Below are positions 1 through 8,626 of a DNA stretch of 11,724 bases, one piece after another. The notes beneath the pieces were generated by a model. That model did not search any database. It was given only the letters and a program-made list of their open reading frames with translations, and had not been told where the DNA came from. Position 1 is the stretch's first letter. Each line of letters opens with the position of its first letter. The stretch spans positions 1-11,724 of the forward strand of contig JAAUQA010000053.1 in NCBI GenBank assembly GCA_012032855.1, given 5' to 3'. Made by a program: the position numbers and the translations under genes. This stretch comes from Candidatus Competibacteraceae bacterium (lineage in GTDB: Bacteria > Pseudomonadota > Gammaproteobacteria > Competibacterales > Competibacteraceae).

Positions 1-1
1 G

Positions 2-1107
2 ATTGCCGAGGGGCTGGCGCAATTCTCCACCGACAAGGACACCTTGGGCGATGCCTATGAATACCTGATCGGCCAGTTTGCCGCCGGTTCCGGCAAGAAG
101 GCGGGGGAGTTTTACACGCCGCAGCAAATTTCCAGCATCCTCTCCGCCATCGTCACGCTGGATAGTCAGGAACCGGCCACCGGCAAGAAGAAACACCTGG
201 ACAGCCTATTCGACTTTGCCTGCGGCTCCGGTTCGTTGCCACTTAACGTGCGCCACCGACTCGGCCCCCACGGCATAAGTAAGATCTACGGGCAGGAGAA
301 GAACATCACCACCTACAACTTGGCGCGGATGAACATGCTGCTGCACGGAGTGAAAGATTCCGAGTTCGAGATTTATCACGGTGACACCCTCACCAACGAC
401 TGGGATTGGCTGCGCGAAGCAACCCGGCCAAGATACCGAAGTTCGACGCCGTGGTGGCCAACCCACCCTTCAGCTACCGTTGGCAACCAACCGAGGCGTT
501 GAGCCAAGATATGCGCTTCAAAAACTATGGCCTTGCGCCAAAATCCGCCGCCGACTTCGCCTTTTTGCTGCACGGCTTCCACTACCTGAAGCCCGAAGGA
601 GTCATGGCCATCATCCTGCCCCATGGCGTGTTGTTCCGTGGCGGTGCGGAAGAGCGCATCCGCACCAAGCTACTCGAAGACGGTCACATCGACACGGTGA
701 TCGGCCTGCCCGCCAATCTGTTCTTCTCCACCGGCATCCCGGTCTGCATCCTGGTGCTGAAAAAGTGCAAAAAGCCGGATGACGTGCTGTTCATCAACGG
801 AGCCGAACACTTCGAGAAAGGCAAGCGGCAAAACCGCCTGTTACCGGAACATATCGACAAGATCATCGACACCTACCAGTTCCGCAAGGAGGAAGATCGT
901 TACGCTCGCCGCGTGGCGATGGAAGAGATCAAGACGAACGGCTACAACCTGAACATCTCGCGTTATATCAGCACGGCACAGCCGGAAGAAGAAATCGATT
1001 TGCAGACCGTCAATACCGATCTGGTCACACTGACGAAAAACATTGAGCTGGCAAGGGACAAACACAATGCTTTTCTCAAAGAGTTGGGCTTACCGCCCTT
1101 GCCGTGA
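2..1107 (+). CDS. hsdM: Type I restriction-modification DNA adenine methyltransferase subunit (HsdM), 5'-partial, one frameshift
   Basis: HsdM is the N6-adenine methyltransferase subunit of a type I restriction-modification complex and uses S-adenosylmethionine; HsdS normally gives it target specificity. The reading frame is open from base 2, so the N-terminus lies outside the window. About 369 residues are present, against roughly 500 in the family. Visible motifs are LGDAYEYLIGQF and GEFYTPQ near the left edge, the cofactor-binding motif I FDFACGSGSL (209-238), GQEKNITTYNLARMNM, the catalytic motif IV NPPF (460-471), and LPHGVLFRGGAE further on. The C-terminus KELGLPPLP is a typical family end. 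The first part reads in frame 2 and everything from about base 421 in frame 1. Restoring one missing base near 419-424 gives a continuous REANPAK-like junction, so the defect is probably an error. No hsdS or hsdR follows in the window. The family call is secure; whether the gene is intact in the real genome is not. Confidence 0.93.
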
Positions 1108-1151
1108 TTCGAACCTCTGCAAATTTGCTTTGTAAAAAACCGATAGGTTGT

Positions 1152-1198
1152 TATAGCGCAACCCCTATAAATCGATTCGATTAGGATCAGTTGCGCTA
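1152..1198. repeat. Inverted repeat A (9-base arms, 27-base spacer)
   Basis: TAGCGCAAC (1154-1162) is the exact reverse complement of GTTGCGCTA (1190-1198). The left arm, extended outward to TATAGCGCAAC, matches the left arm of dyad B (TATAGCTAAAC, 1212-1222) at 9 of 11 positions. The spacing is longer than a typical dimer operator, so a regulator-binding site, a pair of sites, or a decayed element end are all possible. Confidence 0.6.
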
Positions 1199-1207
1199 AA
1201 AATCAAA

Positions 1208-1257
1208 GAGATATAGCTAAACACCGTGATCAAAATAAAGTGGTTTAGCTATATCTC
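1208..1257. repeat. Inverted repeat B (perfect 15-base arms, 20-base spacer)
   Basis: GAGATATAGCTAAAC (1208-1222) is the exact reverse complement of GTTTAGCTATATCTC (1243-1257), and two more pairs can form past a one-base bulge. The stem is AT-rich. On the + strand no T-run follows, so it is not a standard terminator for hsdM. On the - strand a T-rich stretch follows, but no gene there would use it. Its arms resemble those of dyad A, which suggests repeated binding sites or a small duplicated element. Confidence 0.75.
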
Positions 1258-1290
1258 ACAAGAAATCATCTGGTCAATGTAACGGATACG

Positions 1291-1296
1291 TATAAT
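1291..1296 (+). promoter_or_regulatory. Candidate -10 box for the DUF547 lipoprotein gene
   Basis: A perfect TATAAT lies 57 bases before the ATG at 1353, just downstream of the inverted repeats. No good -35 hexamer sits at 16-18 bases upstream, so the promoter may be weak, activated, or accidental. If it is real, the dyads would lie at about -45 and further upstream, a position suited to an activator or a distal operator. Confidence 0.4.
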
Positions 1297-1352
1297 CCCT
1301 ATTCAAAGTACGCAGCGAACCCGCTCATAGTTGACGTTGGAGAGGCTGGAAG

Positions 1353-2110
1353 ATGCGAAAAATCTTTATTGGTGCATTGCTTCTGTTGATGTCTGCATGC
1401 GCTACCCCGGTAATCGTACCCACCGCATCGTCGCTCACAGCGACCGATGCCAAAGCGGCCTGGTCACGGGTACTGGCCAAGCATGTCGATGAACGGGGAA
1501 AATCGATTTTGTCGGCGTGTCCGCACAACCTGAAGATTTGGAAACCTGGGTTGCCTATGTCGGGCAGGTCAGTCCGCGCTCCAACCCCGCACTGTTTCCG
1601 TCGCGGAATGAGCAATTAGCGTATTACATCGACGCCTATAACGGTTTGGCTATGTATGGGGTCATTCGCTCAGGAGCGATCCCCAGGCAGAAGATCCGTT
1701 TTTTCGTACTGCGTAAGTATCGGATCGGCGGTGAAGCCATGTCTTTATATGCCTTCGAAAATGATGTGATTCGCCCGTACGGGGATGCCCGTCTCCATTT
1801 TGCCCTGAACTGTATGGTCAAGGGGTGCCCTCGTCTCCCCCAGGTGCCCTGGGATCCGCAACGGCTGGATGAACAGCTACAACAAGCCAGCGTGCAATTT
1901 TTTAGCTCGCCCTACAATGTGCTGATAGACGATGCCAACCGCCGGGTTTACCTATCCGAGCTGATGGATTTTTATCAAGAGGATTATTTGAGCGAAGCAC
2001 CCACCCTGATCGACTTTGTCAATCAATACCGCGAGCAACCCATTCCGACCGATTACGAGGTTGAGTTCATCCCTTACAATTGGAAATTAAGAAAACAACC
2101 TCGCGGATAA
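1353..2110 (+). CDS. DUF547 domain lipoprotein, one frameshift
   Basis: The gene starts at an ATG with AGAGG seven bases upstream (1341-1345). The N-terminus is a lipoprotein signal peptide: MRK, a run of hydrophobic residues, then the lipobox LMSAC with the lipidated cysteine at residue 16. The mature protein should be anchored to a membrane, probably the outer one. The rest matches DUF547: AWSRVLAKHVDERGK, then AYYIDAYNGLAMYGVI and the signature HFALNCMVKGCPRL with its two cysteines. Biochemical function is unknown for the family. The frame changes from that of 1353 to that of 1517-2110 inside GGGGAAAA (1495-1502). Adding one base there gives DERGKIDFVGVSAQPEDLE, so the two halves are one protein of about 252 residues. 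Its stop is 12 bases from the end of the convergent acetolactate synthase-like gene. Confidence 0.88.
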
Positions 2111-2122
2111 CCGGCAATTCGG

Positions 2123-3760
2123 TCAAATCGGACAAACCAGCTTGCCGAGCTTCTCGGTGAGTTTCATGTTTTCGCCGTAATCTACCGGGCAATCGATCAC
2201 CACTACGGTATTATCGGCAATGGCTTGGCGGAGCGTCGGCAACAATTCCTCGGTCCGCTCGACCCGATACCCTTTAGCACCGAAACTCTCCGCATAAGCG
2301 ACCAAGTCGGGATTGCCGAACTCGATATGCCCATCCCGCCCGAAACGGCGCAGTTGATGCCACTTGATTAACCCATAAGCACTATCATTCCACACCAATA
2401 CCACGATGGCTGTGCCGAGTCGCATGGCGGTTTCTAATTCCTGAGAATTCATCAGAAACCCGGCATCTCCGGTTACCGTGACCACGGTTTGCTCAGGCGC
2501 GGCGAGTTTCGCGGCTAACGCGCCGGGCACACCGATGCCCATAGCCGCAAAGCCGTTGGAGATAATACAGGTGTTGGGCCGTTCCGCTTGGTACATGCGG
2601 GCCATCCACATTTTATGTGCACCGACATCGCAGATAACGATGTCGTCGGGTTTCAGGGCTTGGCGCAAATCCCAAATGATTTTCTGGGGCTTTATCGGAA
2701 AACTCGGGTCATCGGCGTGAGCGCTTAACTCTTCGACGATGGTCTGACGCAGTGAAGTCGCCGGATGGCTTTCACGCGGTTTAGCCATCGCAGCAATGCC
2801 GTTCAAGCCGGCGCTAATATCACCGATCACCCCGCATTCCAGAATATAGTGTTCATCCACTTCCGCCGGACTCATGTCGATGTGAATGATTTTTTTGTCT
2901 GCTTCGCCGTGCCACAGGTGCGGATGATATTCCACCATATCGTAACCCGCACAGATCACCACATCGGCGCGGTCGAACCCGCAGGCCACGTAATCGTGCG
3001 CCTGCAAACCAACCGTGCCTAAGGACAATGGGTGAGAAAACGGAATCACTCCCTTGGCCATAAACGTGGTCGCGACCGGGATATTGAGCCGCTCGGCGAA
3101 TGCTCGCAATGCTCCGGCAGCATTGGCGCGGATGACGCCGTTACCCGCCATGACGATGGGAAATTTTGCTTCGGAAATCACCTGTGCGGCCTGCGTGATT
3201 TTCTCCGGAGGCGGTACCGGCGGTTTGGCGCTTTGCACTTTGAGCGGAACCTTAACTTCGTTTAACTCCGCTTCGGCAATATTTTCGGGAAAGGAAATAA
3301 AACTGCCGCCCGGTTTTTCCGCCTGGGCATTCTTGAACGCTTTGCGCACGACCTCGGGCACGATCTCCGGTTCACGGATCTCTACGCTGTATTTGGCAAT
3401 CGGTTTGAATAAATTGACCAAATCCAGTATTTGATGGCTTTCTTTATGCATGCGAGTCGTGGCACCCTGACCGGCGATTCCGACGATGGGCGCGTGATCC
3501 ATATTCGCGTCGGCAAACCCGGTGACCAAGTTAGTAGCACCCGGCCCCAAGGTGGCTAAGCACACCCCGGCTCGACCGGTTAGCCGCCCGTAGACATCGG
3601 CCATAAACGCGGCACCCTGCTCATGACGGGTGGTCACGAAGCGGATCGGGGAATTCATGAAGGCTTCTACCAGATCCAGGTTTTCTTCGCCCGGAATGCC
3701 GAAAATGTAGCTTACGCCTTCATTTTCCAGGCAACGGACGAACAGTTCTGCGGCTTTCAT
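2123..3760 (-). CDS. Acetolactate synthase large subunit-like thiamine diphosphate enzyme
   Basis: This enzyme probably condenses two pyruvates to 2-acetolactate and CO2 with thiamine diphosphate and Mg2+ in the cytoplasm. The chosen start gives 545 residues, normal for the family. The N-terminal pyrimidine-binding domain opens MKAAELFVRCLENEGV, followed by FGIPGEEN and TRHEQGAAFMADVYGR with the catalytic glutamate at about residue 47, then LGPGATNL. The C-terminal diphosphate-binding motif is GDAGFLMN (about 431-438), with the paired ND at about 458-459. An in-frame extension to 3826 exists, but the ATG at 3760 has GAGGA eight bases upstream and begins where family homology begins. No ilvN-like regulatory subunit gene is adjacent, so a stand-alone catabolic or overflow role is possible. 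Other family members with different substrates cannot be excluded from sequence alone. The frame is uninterrupted, unlike many neighbours. Confidence 0.9.
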   Translation of the reverse strand: MKAAELFVRCLENEGVSYIFGIPGEENLDLVEAFMNSPIRFVTTRHEQGAAFMADVYGRLTGRAGVCLATLGPGATNLVTGFADANMDHAPIVGIAGQGATTRMHKESHQILDLVNLFKPIAKYSVEIREPEIVPEVVRKAFKNAQAEKPGGSFISFPENIAEAELNEVKVPLKVQSAKPPVPPPEKITQAAQVISEAKFPIVMAGNGVIRANAAGALRAFAERLNIPVATTFMAKGVIPFSHPLSLGTVGLQAHDYVACGFDRADVVICAGYDMVEYHPHLWHGEADKKIIHIDMSPAEVDEHYILECGVIGDISAGLNGIAAMAKPRESHPATSLRQTIVEELSAHADDPSFPIKPQKIIWDLRQALKPDDIVICDVGAHKMWMARMYQAERPNTCIISNGFAAMGIGVPGALAAKLAAPEQTVVTVTGDAGFLMNSQELETAMRLGTAIVVLVWNDSAYGLIKWHQLRRFGRDGHIEFGNPDLVAYAESFGAKGYRVERTEELLPTLRQAIADNTVVVIDCPVDYGENMKLTEKLGKLVCPI

Positions 3761-3773
3761 AGGGGGGGTCCTC
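3761..3773 (-). promoter_or_regulatory. Ribosome binding site of the acetolactate synthase-like gene, with a C7 spacer
   Basis: On the minus strand GAGGA (3769-3773) precedes the ATG by eight bases, and the spacer is a run of seven C followed by T. This decides the start at 3760 over the upstream in-frame ATG at 3826. A homopolymer in this position is prone both to sequencing error and to slippage, which would change spacing without breaking the frame. Confidence 0.6.
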
Positions 3774-3811
3774 GGCTTTTCATTTTGATCGTTGAAAAGA
3801 ATGGTGATCAC

Positions 3812-3817
3812 TTTATA
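3812..3817 (-). promoter_or_regulatory. Candidate -10 box for the acetolactate synthase-like gene
   Basis: The minus strand reads TATAAA here, about 50 bases upstream of the start at 3760, within the divergent intergenic region. No convincing -35 hexamer is visible at standard spacing. The palindrome GTGATCAC (3804-3811) lies immediately downstream on the minus strand. Weak evidence. Confidence 0.25.
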
Positions 3818-3882
3818 ACAAACCATCGTGCTGTGCCGGGTTCGCTACACGTATCATTTCGGTGCAATGGGTGTCAGCCTTG

Positions 3883-3891
3883 TGCTATATA
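3883..3891 (+). promoter_or_regulatory. Candidate extended -10 promoter for the GH57 gene
   Basis: TGCTATATA fits an extended -10 element (TGn followed by a TATAAT-like hexamer). It ends 43 bases before the ATG at 3935. The -35 region (TGCAAT around 3863) is poor, which is usual for extended -10 promoters. This would drive GH57 and possibly the glgP-lemA-GIDE genes. Confidence 0.3.
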
Positions 3892-3934
3892 ACCGCTAAA
3901 GTAGATTAATCCGTCATCATTTCCAGGAGTGTGT

Positions 3935-6057
3935 ATGACCGCTATTTTCTCCAGGCTGTTGAGCGTTTCCTTGCCACAGGCTATCCGTTGCGATGAAACC
4001 GGGAAAATCCCACTTTTGAGATCAGCTTTAGCTCAGACGGCCTGATTCCTTTTCCGCAAGTCATTTTGCATATACATGGCCGGCAACAGCTGTTTACCGG
4101 CGACGCCATAAAAATCACAGCCACAACCGCGGAAGCAACTGAGTATCAGCTCACCGTGCCGGCCGGGCTACTCAGCGCTGGGCAATTCACGGTACAAGTC
4201 GAAGGGTGTAAGAAAGCCGACATTCGCCAAGCGGGTGGGGGTGACTGGATTAAGGAATTCCGCGAACTACGCATCGAACCCGGCGCCCGACCCCAACCAC
4301 AGATCGCGGTTGGACCCGATGCTTCCCCGATCAAGTTGTATTTCGGTATTCACAAGCATATGCATCAGCCGTATTACAACACCACTGATCCGTATTATTG
4401 GGATGGCGAGAAAGATGGCATCTTCGGTTCCCGTGGTGGTCCCTACACTGATTTCATTCCGGCGGCAGTGAGTCAGTATCGCGACGGTGGCTTGCCCCAT
4501 GCCGGTTTGTCGACCAGCTGGAGCGGTTCATTGATCGAACAGCTTGATCGCTGCGCGCGGGATGGCCTGTGCGGCGGGCGGTTCGGCGCTTGGAGCGAAG
4601 GGCTTAAGGCGATCGCCCAGGAAAAAACCGCCTTGGGCAACCCGCGCATGGATTTCACCGCCTTCGGGTTTTACCATCCGCTCATGCCGTTGATTCCCGG
4701 TCGGGACATCGTCAAGCAAATCGAATGGCATCGCGGGATCATCCGGGATACGTTTGGCGTAGAAGCCTCCAAGATTCTGTTTCCGCCGGAAACTGCGTTT
4801 CATGTGCGGATGATTCCGGCATTGCAGGAAGCCGGCATCGAAGCGATTATTTATGATTCCATTCACCGCTTCCGCGCCTGCCGTGATTACCCTTATGCCG
4901 GAATGAACGAGGGGATGTTGCCGCCCAACCAGGCTGAACAGGCTAATCCGCCGGTGGATGATTGGCTGCAATTGCATAATATTTGGGCCGGTTCCAAGAT
5001 TTCCCCTAGCCTCTTGAAACCCGAATATGTGCAATACGAAGACCCTGACGGCAAACGCTATCAGGTGATTGCGGTGCCCGCCGAGCGCTACATCGGCAAC
5101 GAGGATGCCCGCGGTGGGTTCGGCGCCTTGCAGTATCCAGACGTGTTGGGTCAGGTGTATGACCATGTCGTCTCCACCGGCAGTTACGATCCTAAACATC
5201 CGCCGTTTTTCCTGCTGCATTCGGACGGTGACAACCACGGCGGCGGCGCCGACAGCTATTACATGCACAATACCGGGGAGTTGGTGCGGTGGTTGCGAGG
5301 CGATCCGCGCTTCGAATTGATCACCATTCGCGATTATCTGCAACAATTTCCACCGGACCCGGAAAAACCGATCCATCTCGAACCCGGTTCCTGGAGCGGG
5401 GCGGACAACGGTGATCCGCAGTTCATGAAATGGTTCAGCCGGTATAACGAACCTTATTCGCCGGATTTGAATTCCTGGGCAGTGCTGACGGCGTTTCAGA
5501 ATTTGGTGCATGTCCTCGAAGACTCGGAACCGAAAAATCCAGTCTTAAACGAGATCACACGCTTGCAGTTAGTGGCACAGACCAGTTGTTATTGGTACTG
5601 GACCGGCCAAGAGGTGTGGGATCGACAGGTCACTAATGCCGCCAATTTGGCTTATCAGCAGGCGAAAGGATCGATAGATAAGATCGTTTCGTCCGGTCGC
5701 GATAAAACCGGTCCCACGATTTTCGCGCCCTGGGTAATTCCGGAAAATCCGGGTGCCAAAAAATGGGGGCAGGGGTGTTTGGAAGACGCGCCCCGGGAGG
5801 GCGTGGTGCATAGCTTTGTGCATGACATCAGCGGCTTGAAACGAGTCGTTCTGGTATTGCGCACTGCACAGGGGGAAACCACGCTGGCGATGGACGACCA
5901 AGGTCCTTATCCATCCCAGACCGGCGCGCAGATTGTTGCAAACTATTTCACTGCCCGGTTACCGGTAGGTGCCGGAGATGTGCGCTATTTTATTGAAGCC
6001 GAAGACAACAAAGGCAATATCTCCCGCAGCGCCCTGGAACGGGTCTATTTGGCCTGA
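3935..6057 (+). CDS. Glycoside hydrolase family 57 protein (alpha-amylase / glucanotransferase type), N-terminal frameshifts
   Basis: A GH57 enzyme, likely cutting or transferring alpha-1,4-glucan; no signal peptide is visible, so it should be cytoplasmic and act on stored glycogen. The continuous frame runs from about 3997 to 6057. Numbering from the TTG at 4066, motifs are HMHQPYY (98-104), FYHPLMPLI (202-210), FPPETAF with the presumed nucleophile E242, and HSDGDNHGGG (385-394) with the presumed acid/base aspartate. A small beta-rich domain ends the protein near YFIEAEDNKGN. TTG 4066 is an unlikely start: no SD, and coding-like sequence continues upstream (FEISFSSDGLIPFPQ). AGGAG at 3925-3929 points to a start near ATG 3935. 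Downstream of it, frame 1 reads YDRYFLQAVERFLATGYPL, then hits a stop at 3994. Indels near 3935, 3991 and in GGGAAAA (4001-4007) would join these pieces. Exact substrate specificity cannot be told. Confidence 0.85.
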
Positions 6058-6103
6058 GCAAGCAGCAAGCGGTATTTTTCGATCGTGTATCGGCCTGAGC
6101 AAG
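6051..6103 (+). repeat. 12-base direct repeat around the GH57 stop codon
   Basis: GGCCTGAGCAAG occurs at 6051-6062, where it contains the GH57 stop codon, and again at 6092-6103, 41 bases later, just before glgP. It may mark a small tandem duplication in the intergenic stretch. No function is evident. Confidence 0.5.
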
Positions 6104-6132
6104 GCCCCACATAACCAACACAGAGGATAACA

Positions 6133-8625
6133 ATGGTCGATCTCGTCAAAGCCAGACGGTTACTGAAACGTGAAAACCTAGGACTGGACCCAACCACAAT
6201 CCGGCAAAGCGTGGCTCATCATCTGAGCTATACCGTGGCCAAAGATCCGATCACGGTCAGCACGCGCGATTGGTTCGACATCGTTGCCCACACCGTGCGC
6301 GACCGAATCGCCGCACGTTGGATGGACACCATGCGTAGCCATTATGAGCACGATGTCAAACGCGCCTATTACATTTCTATGGAATTTCTGATGGGACGGG
6401 CCTTGACCAATAGCATCATGAATCTCGGCATTGCCGATGAGTGCGCAAAGGTCATCGACGATCTGGGCATACCCCGCGACACCACTATTGAGATCGAACC
6501 TGATGCCGCGCTTGGCAACGGCGGTTTGGGACGACTGGCAGCGTGCTTTCTGGATTCCATGGCCACCCTACAGTTGCCCGGATACGGTTACGGCATCCGT
6601 TACGAATACGGTATGTTTCACCAAGAAATTCAGGATGGTCAGCAGGTCGAACATCCAGACAACTGGTTGCGTTACGGCAATCCTTGGGAATTCCCGCGCC
6701 CGGAGGTGATGTACCCGGTGCATTTCGGTGGCCGCTCCGTGGAATACACCGACGAGCAAGGGCGCATCGGTCATGATTGGCAGGCCGCTGAGACCGTGAT
6801 GGCGATGGCCTACGACATGCCCATTCCCGGTTATGCCTGTAATACCGCCAACAATTTGCGGTTATGGTCGGCTAAAGCCTCACGCGATCTTGATCTGACT
6901 CATTTCAACGAGGGAAACTACATCAAGGCAGTGGAGGACAAGAGCCAGACCGAGACGCTCTCCAAGGTACTGTATCCCAACGATACGACGGTGATGGGGC
7001 GGGAACTGCGGCTGCGTCAGGAATATTTTTTCGTATCCGCCTCGCTGCAGGACATCATTCGTCGCTATCTGAGCACCCATGACGATTTGCACGGCCTGCC
7101 CGAAAAAGTAGCGATTCAGCTTAACGACACGCATCCGGCGCTCGCTATTCCCGAGTTACTGCGTCTGTTGCTGGACGTCTACCATCTGAACTGGGATGAG
7201 GCTTGGGATATCAGCACCCAGGTGTTTTCCTATACCAATCGACACCTTGTTGCCGGAAGCGCTGGAAACGTGGTCGGTCAACGTGATGGAGAAGATACTG
7301 CCGCGCCATCTCGGGGTGATTTACGAAATCAATCGGCGTTTCTTAAAGGAAGTCAGTCACCGCTATCCGGGCGACATCGGCCGGTTACAGCGGATGTCCT
7401 TGATCTCAGAAGACGGCGAAAAAAAGTGCGGATGGCTTATCTCGCGGTGGTCGGCAGCCACAAGGTGAATGGGGTAGCCGCGCTGCATACCGAGTTGTTG
7501 AAATCCAGCTTATTTGCTGATTTCGAAGAATTCTTTCCCGGTCGGATTATCAACAAAACCAACGGCATTACTCCGCGTCGTTGGCTGTGTCTGGCCAACC
7601 AGGGTTTGGCCAAGCTGATTAGCCAACACATTGGCCAGGACTGGGTAACCAAACTCGATCAATTGGAGCAATTGGTCCCACTTGCGAATAATGCCGACTT
7701 TCAGAGCGCATTTCAGATCATCAAGCGCGACAACAAGCAGAAGCTGGTCAATTATATCCAAACGGACCTCGGCATTACGGTTAATCCCGATTCCCTGTTC
7801 GACGTGCAAGTCAAACGGATGCATGAGTACAAGCGGCAATTGCTGAATCTGCTGCATGTAATCACCCGCTACAACCGCATTCGCGCTAATCCGGGCGCCG
7901 AGATCGTGCCGCGTACCGTGGTGTTTGCCGGCAAAGCGGCGCCGGGTTATGCGCTAGCTAAGCTAATCATTCGATTGATCAATGATGTAGCCGATGTCAT
8001 CAATCACGATCCGGTGATTAAAGATCAGCTCAAGGTGGTCTTTATTCCCGATTATGACGTGACCCATGCGGAGCGCATCATTCCCGCAGCCGATTTATCG
8101 GAACAAATATCCACTGCAGGAACTGAAGCCTCCGGCACCGGCAATATGAAATTGTCGCTCAACGGCGCGCTGACCATCGGCACCCTGGATGGCGCCAATA
8201 TCGAGATTCGCGATGAGGTCGGCGAAGATAATATTTTCATCTTCGGCTTGACCGCTGCGCAAGTCGTGGCGCGGAAACAGCAGGGTTATGATCCCTGGCA
8301 TTACTATCATGCCAACGAGGAACTGAAACAGGTCTTGGACATGATCAGTTCAGGTTATTTTTCCGGCGGTGACTGGGGTCGCTACAGCCCGGTTGTCGAT
8401 ACGCTGACCCACGGTGGTGATCGATATATGTTGTTGGCCGATTATGCCGACTACATCGCCTGTCAGGATCGCGTCGATACCTTGTACCGTGACACTGCAG
8501 AGTGGTCCCGCAAAGCCATCCTCAATGTGGCGCACATGGGCAAATTCTCTTCGGACCGCACCATTCAGGAATATGCCCGGGAGATCTGGAACATAGAACC
8601 CGTGCCGTCCTCCGGCGGAGATTGA
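6133..8625 (+). CDS. glgP: Glycogen (alpha-glucan) phosphorylase, with two compensating frameshifts
   Basis: GlgP (family GT35) releases glucose-1-phosphate from the non-reducing ends of glycogen using phosphate and pyridoxal phosphate. The ATG has AGAGGA about five bases upstream. The frame encodes 830 residues, the usual family length. Recognisable blocks are [77 protein letters not shown], and the cofactor site EASGTGNMK with the PLP-binding lysine at raw-frame residue 673. Between about 7241 and 7425 the raw frame is nonsense, while the next frame reads the conserved [26 protein letters not shown] and [10 protein letters not shown]. One extra base at about 7241 and one missing A in the A-run 7419-7425 explain this; correcting both restores a normal protein. 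lemA starts one base after the stop. It follows the GH57 gene by 75 bases, so the two probably act in the same glucan pathway. Confidence 0.96.
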   Translation: MVDLVKARRLLKRENLGLDPTTIRQSVAHHLSYTVAKDPITVSTRDWFDIVAHTVRDRIAARWMDTMRSHYEHDVKRAYYISMEFLMGRALTNSIMNLGIADECAKVIDDLGIPRDTTIEIEPDAALGNGGLGRLAACFLDSMATLQLPGYGYGIRYEYGMFHQEIQDGQQVEHPDNWLRYGNPWEFPRPEVMYPVHFGGRSVEYTDEQGRIGHDWQAAETVMAMAYDMPIPGYACNTANNLRLWSAKASRDLDLTHFNEGNYIKAVEDKSQTETLSKVLYPNDTTVMGRELRLRQEYFFVSASLQDIIRRYLSTHDDLHGLPEKVAIQLNDTHPALAIPELLRLLLDVYHLNWDEAWDISTQVFSYTNRHLVAGSAGNVVGQRDGEDTAAPSRGDLRNQSAFLKGSQSPLSGRHRPVTADVLDLRRRRKKVRMAYLAVVGSHKVNGVAALHTELLKSSLFADFEEFFPGRIINKTNGITPRRWLCLANQGLAKLISQHIGQDWVTKLDQLEQLVPLANNADFQSAFQIIKRDNKQKLVNYIQTDLGITVNPDSLFDVQVKRMHEYKRQLLNLLHVITRYNRIRANPGAEIVPRTVVFAGKAAPGYALAKLIIRLINDVADVINHDPVIKDQLKVVFIPDYDVTHAERIIPAADLSEQISTAGTEASGTGNMKLSLNGALTIGTLDGANIEIRDEVGEDNIFIFGLTAAQVVARKQQGYDPWHYYHANEELKQVLDMISSGYFSGGDWGRYSPVVDTLTHGGDRYMLLADYADYIACQDRVDTLYRDTAEWSRKAILNVAHMGKFSSDRTIQEYAREIWNIEPVPSSGGD

Positions 8626-8626
8626 T

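Larger units (their letters stand above)
1108..1352. other. Intergenic region between hsdM and DUF547 gene, AT-rich, with inverted repeats and a -10 box
   Basis: No open frame here looks like protein. The stretch is clearly more AT-rich than its flanks. It contains two related inverted repeats (1152-1198 and 1208-1257), a 10-base palindrome just after hsdM (1119-1128), and a perfect TATAAT (1291-1296) ahead of the DUF547 gene. The site where hsdS would normally begin, directly at the hsdM stop, shows no such gene. Confidence 0.7.

Noticed and set aside
1104..1120. GATTCGAACC at the hsdM stop, resembling a tRNA T-arm on the minus strand (possible tRNA 3' end or attachment site)
   Set aside because: The T-stem does not pair when the TTCGAAT loop is placed, and no acceptor, anticodon or D arms can be found around it.
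1119..1128. Palindrome GCAAATTTGC just after hsdM as a terminator
   Set aside because: It leaves only a three-pair stem around a four-base loop and is followed by mixed sequence, not a T-run.
2145..2157. Small hairpin CCGAG-CTT-CTCGG near the convergent gene ends
   Set aside because: A five-pair stem inside acetolactate synthase codons with no strong T-run; it may help a little as a bidirectional terminator, but this cannot be supported.
4528..5511. Long antisense open frame of 327 codons on the minus strand
   Set aside because: It lies wholly inside the GH57 gene opposite its conserved motifs, and its composition is that of a shadow frame.
7419..7425. Programmed frameshifting at the A-run in glgP, or at similar runs in other genes
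   Set aside because: Both directions of shift occur, in unrelated genes and without stimulatory structures, and an opposite indel lies upstream in the same gene; random sequence error explains it better.
7196..7468. Separate 90-codon gene inside glgP
   Set aside because: Its sequence is the conserved phosphorylase segment in the correct frame between two indels, not an independent gene.
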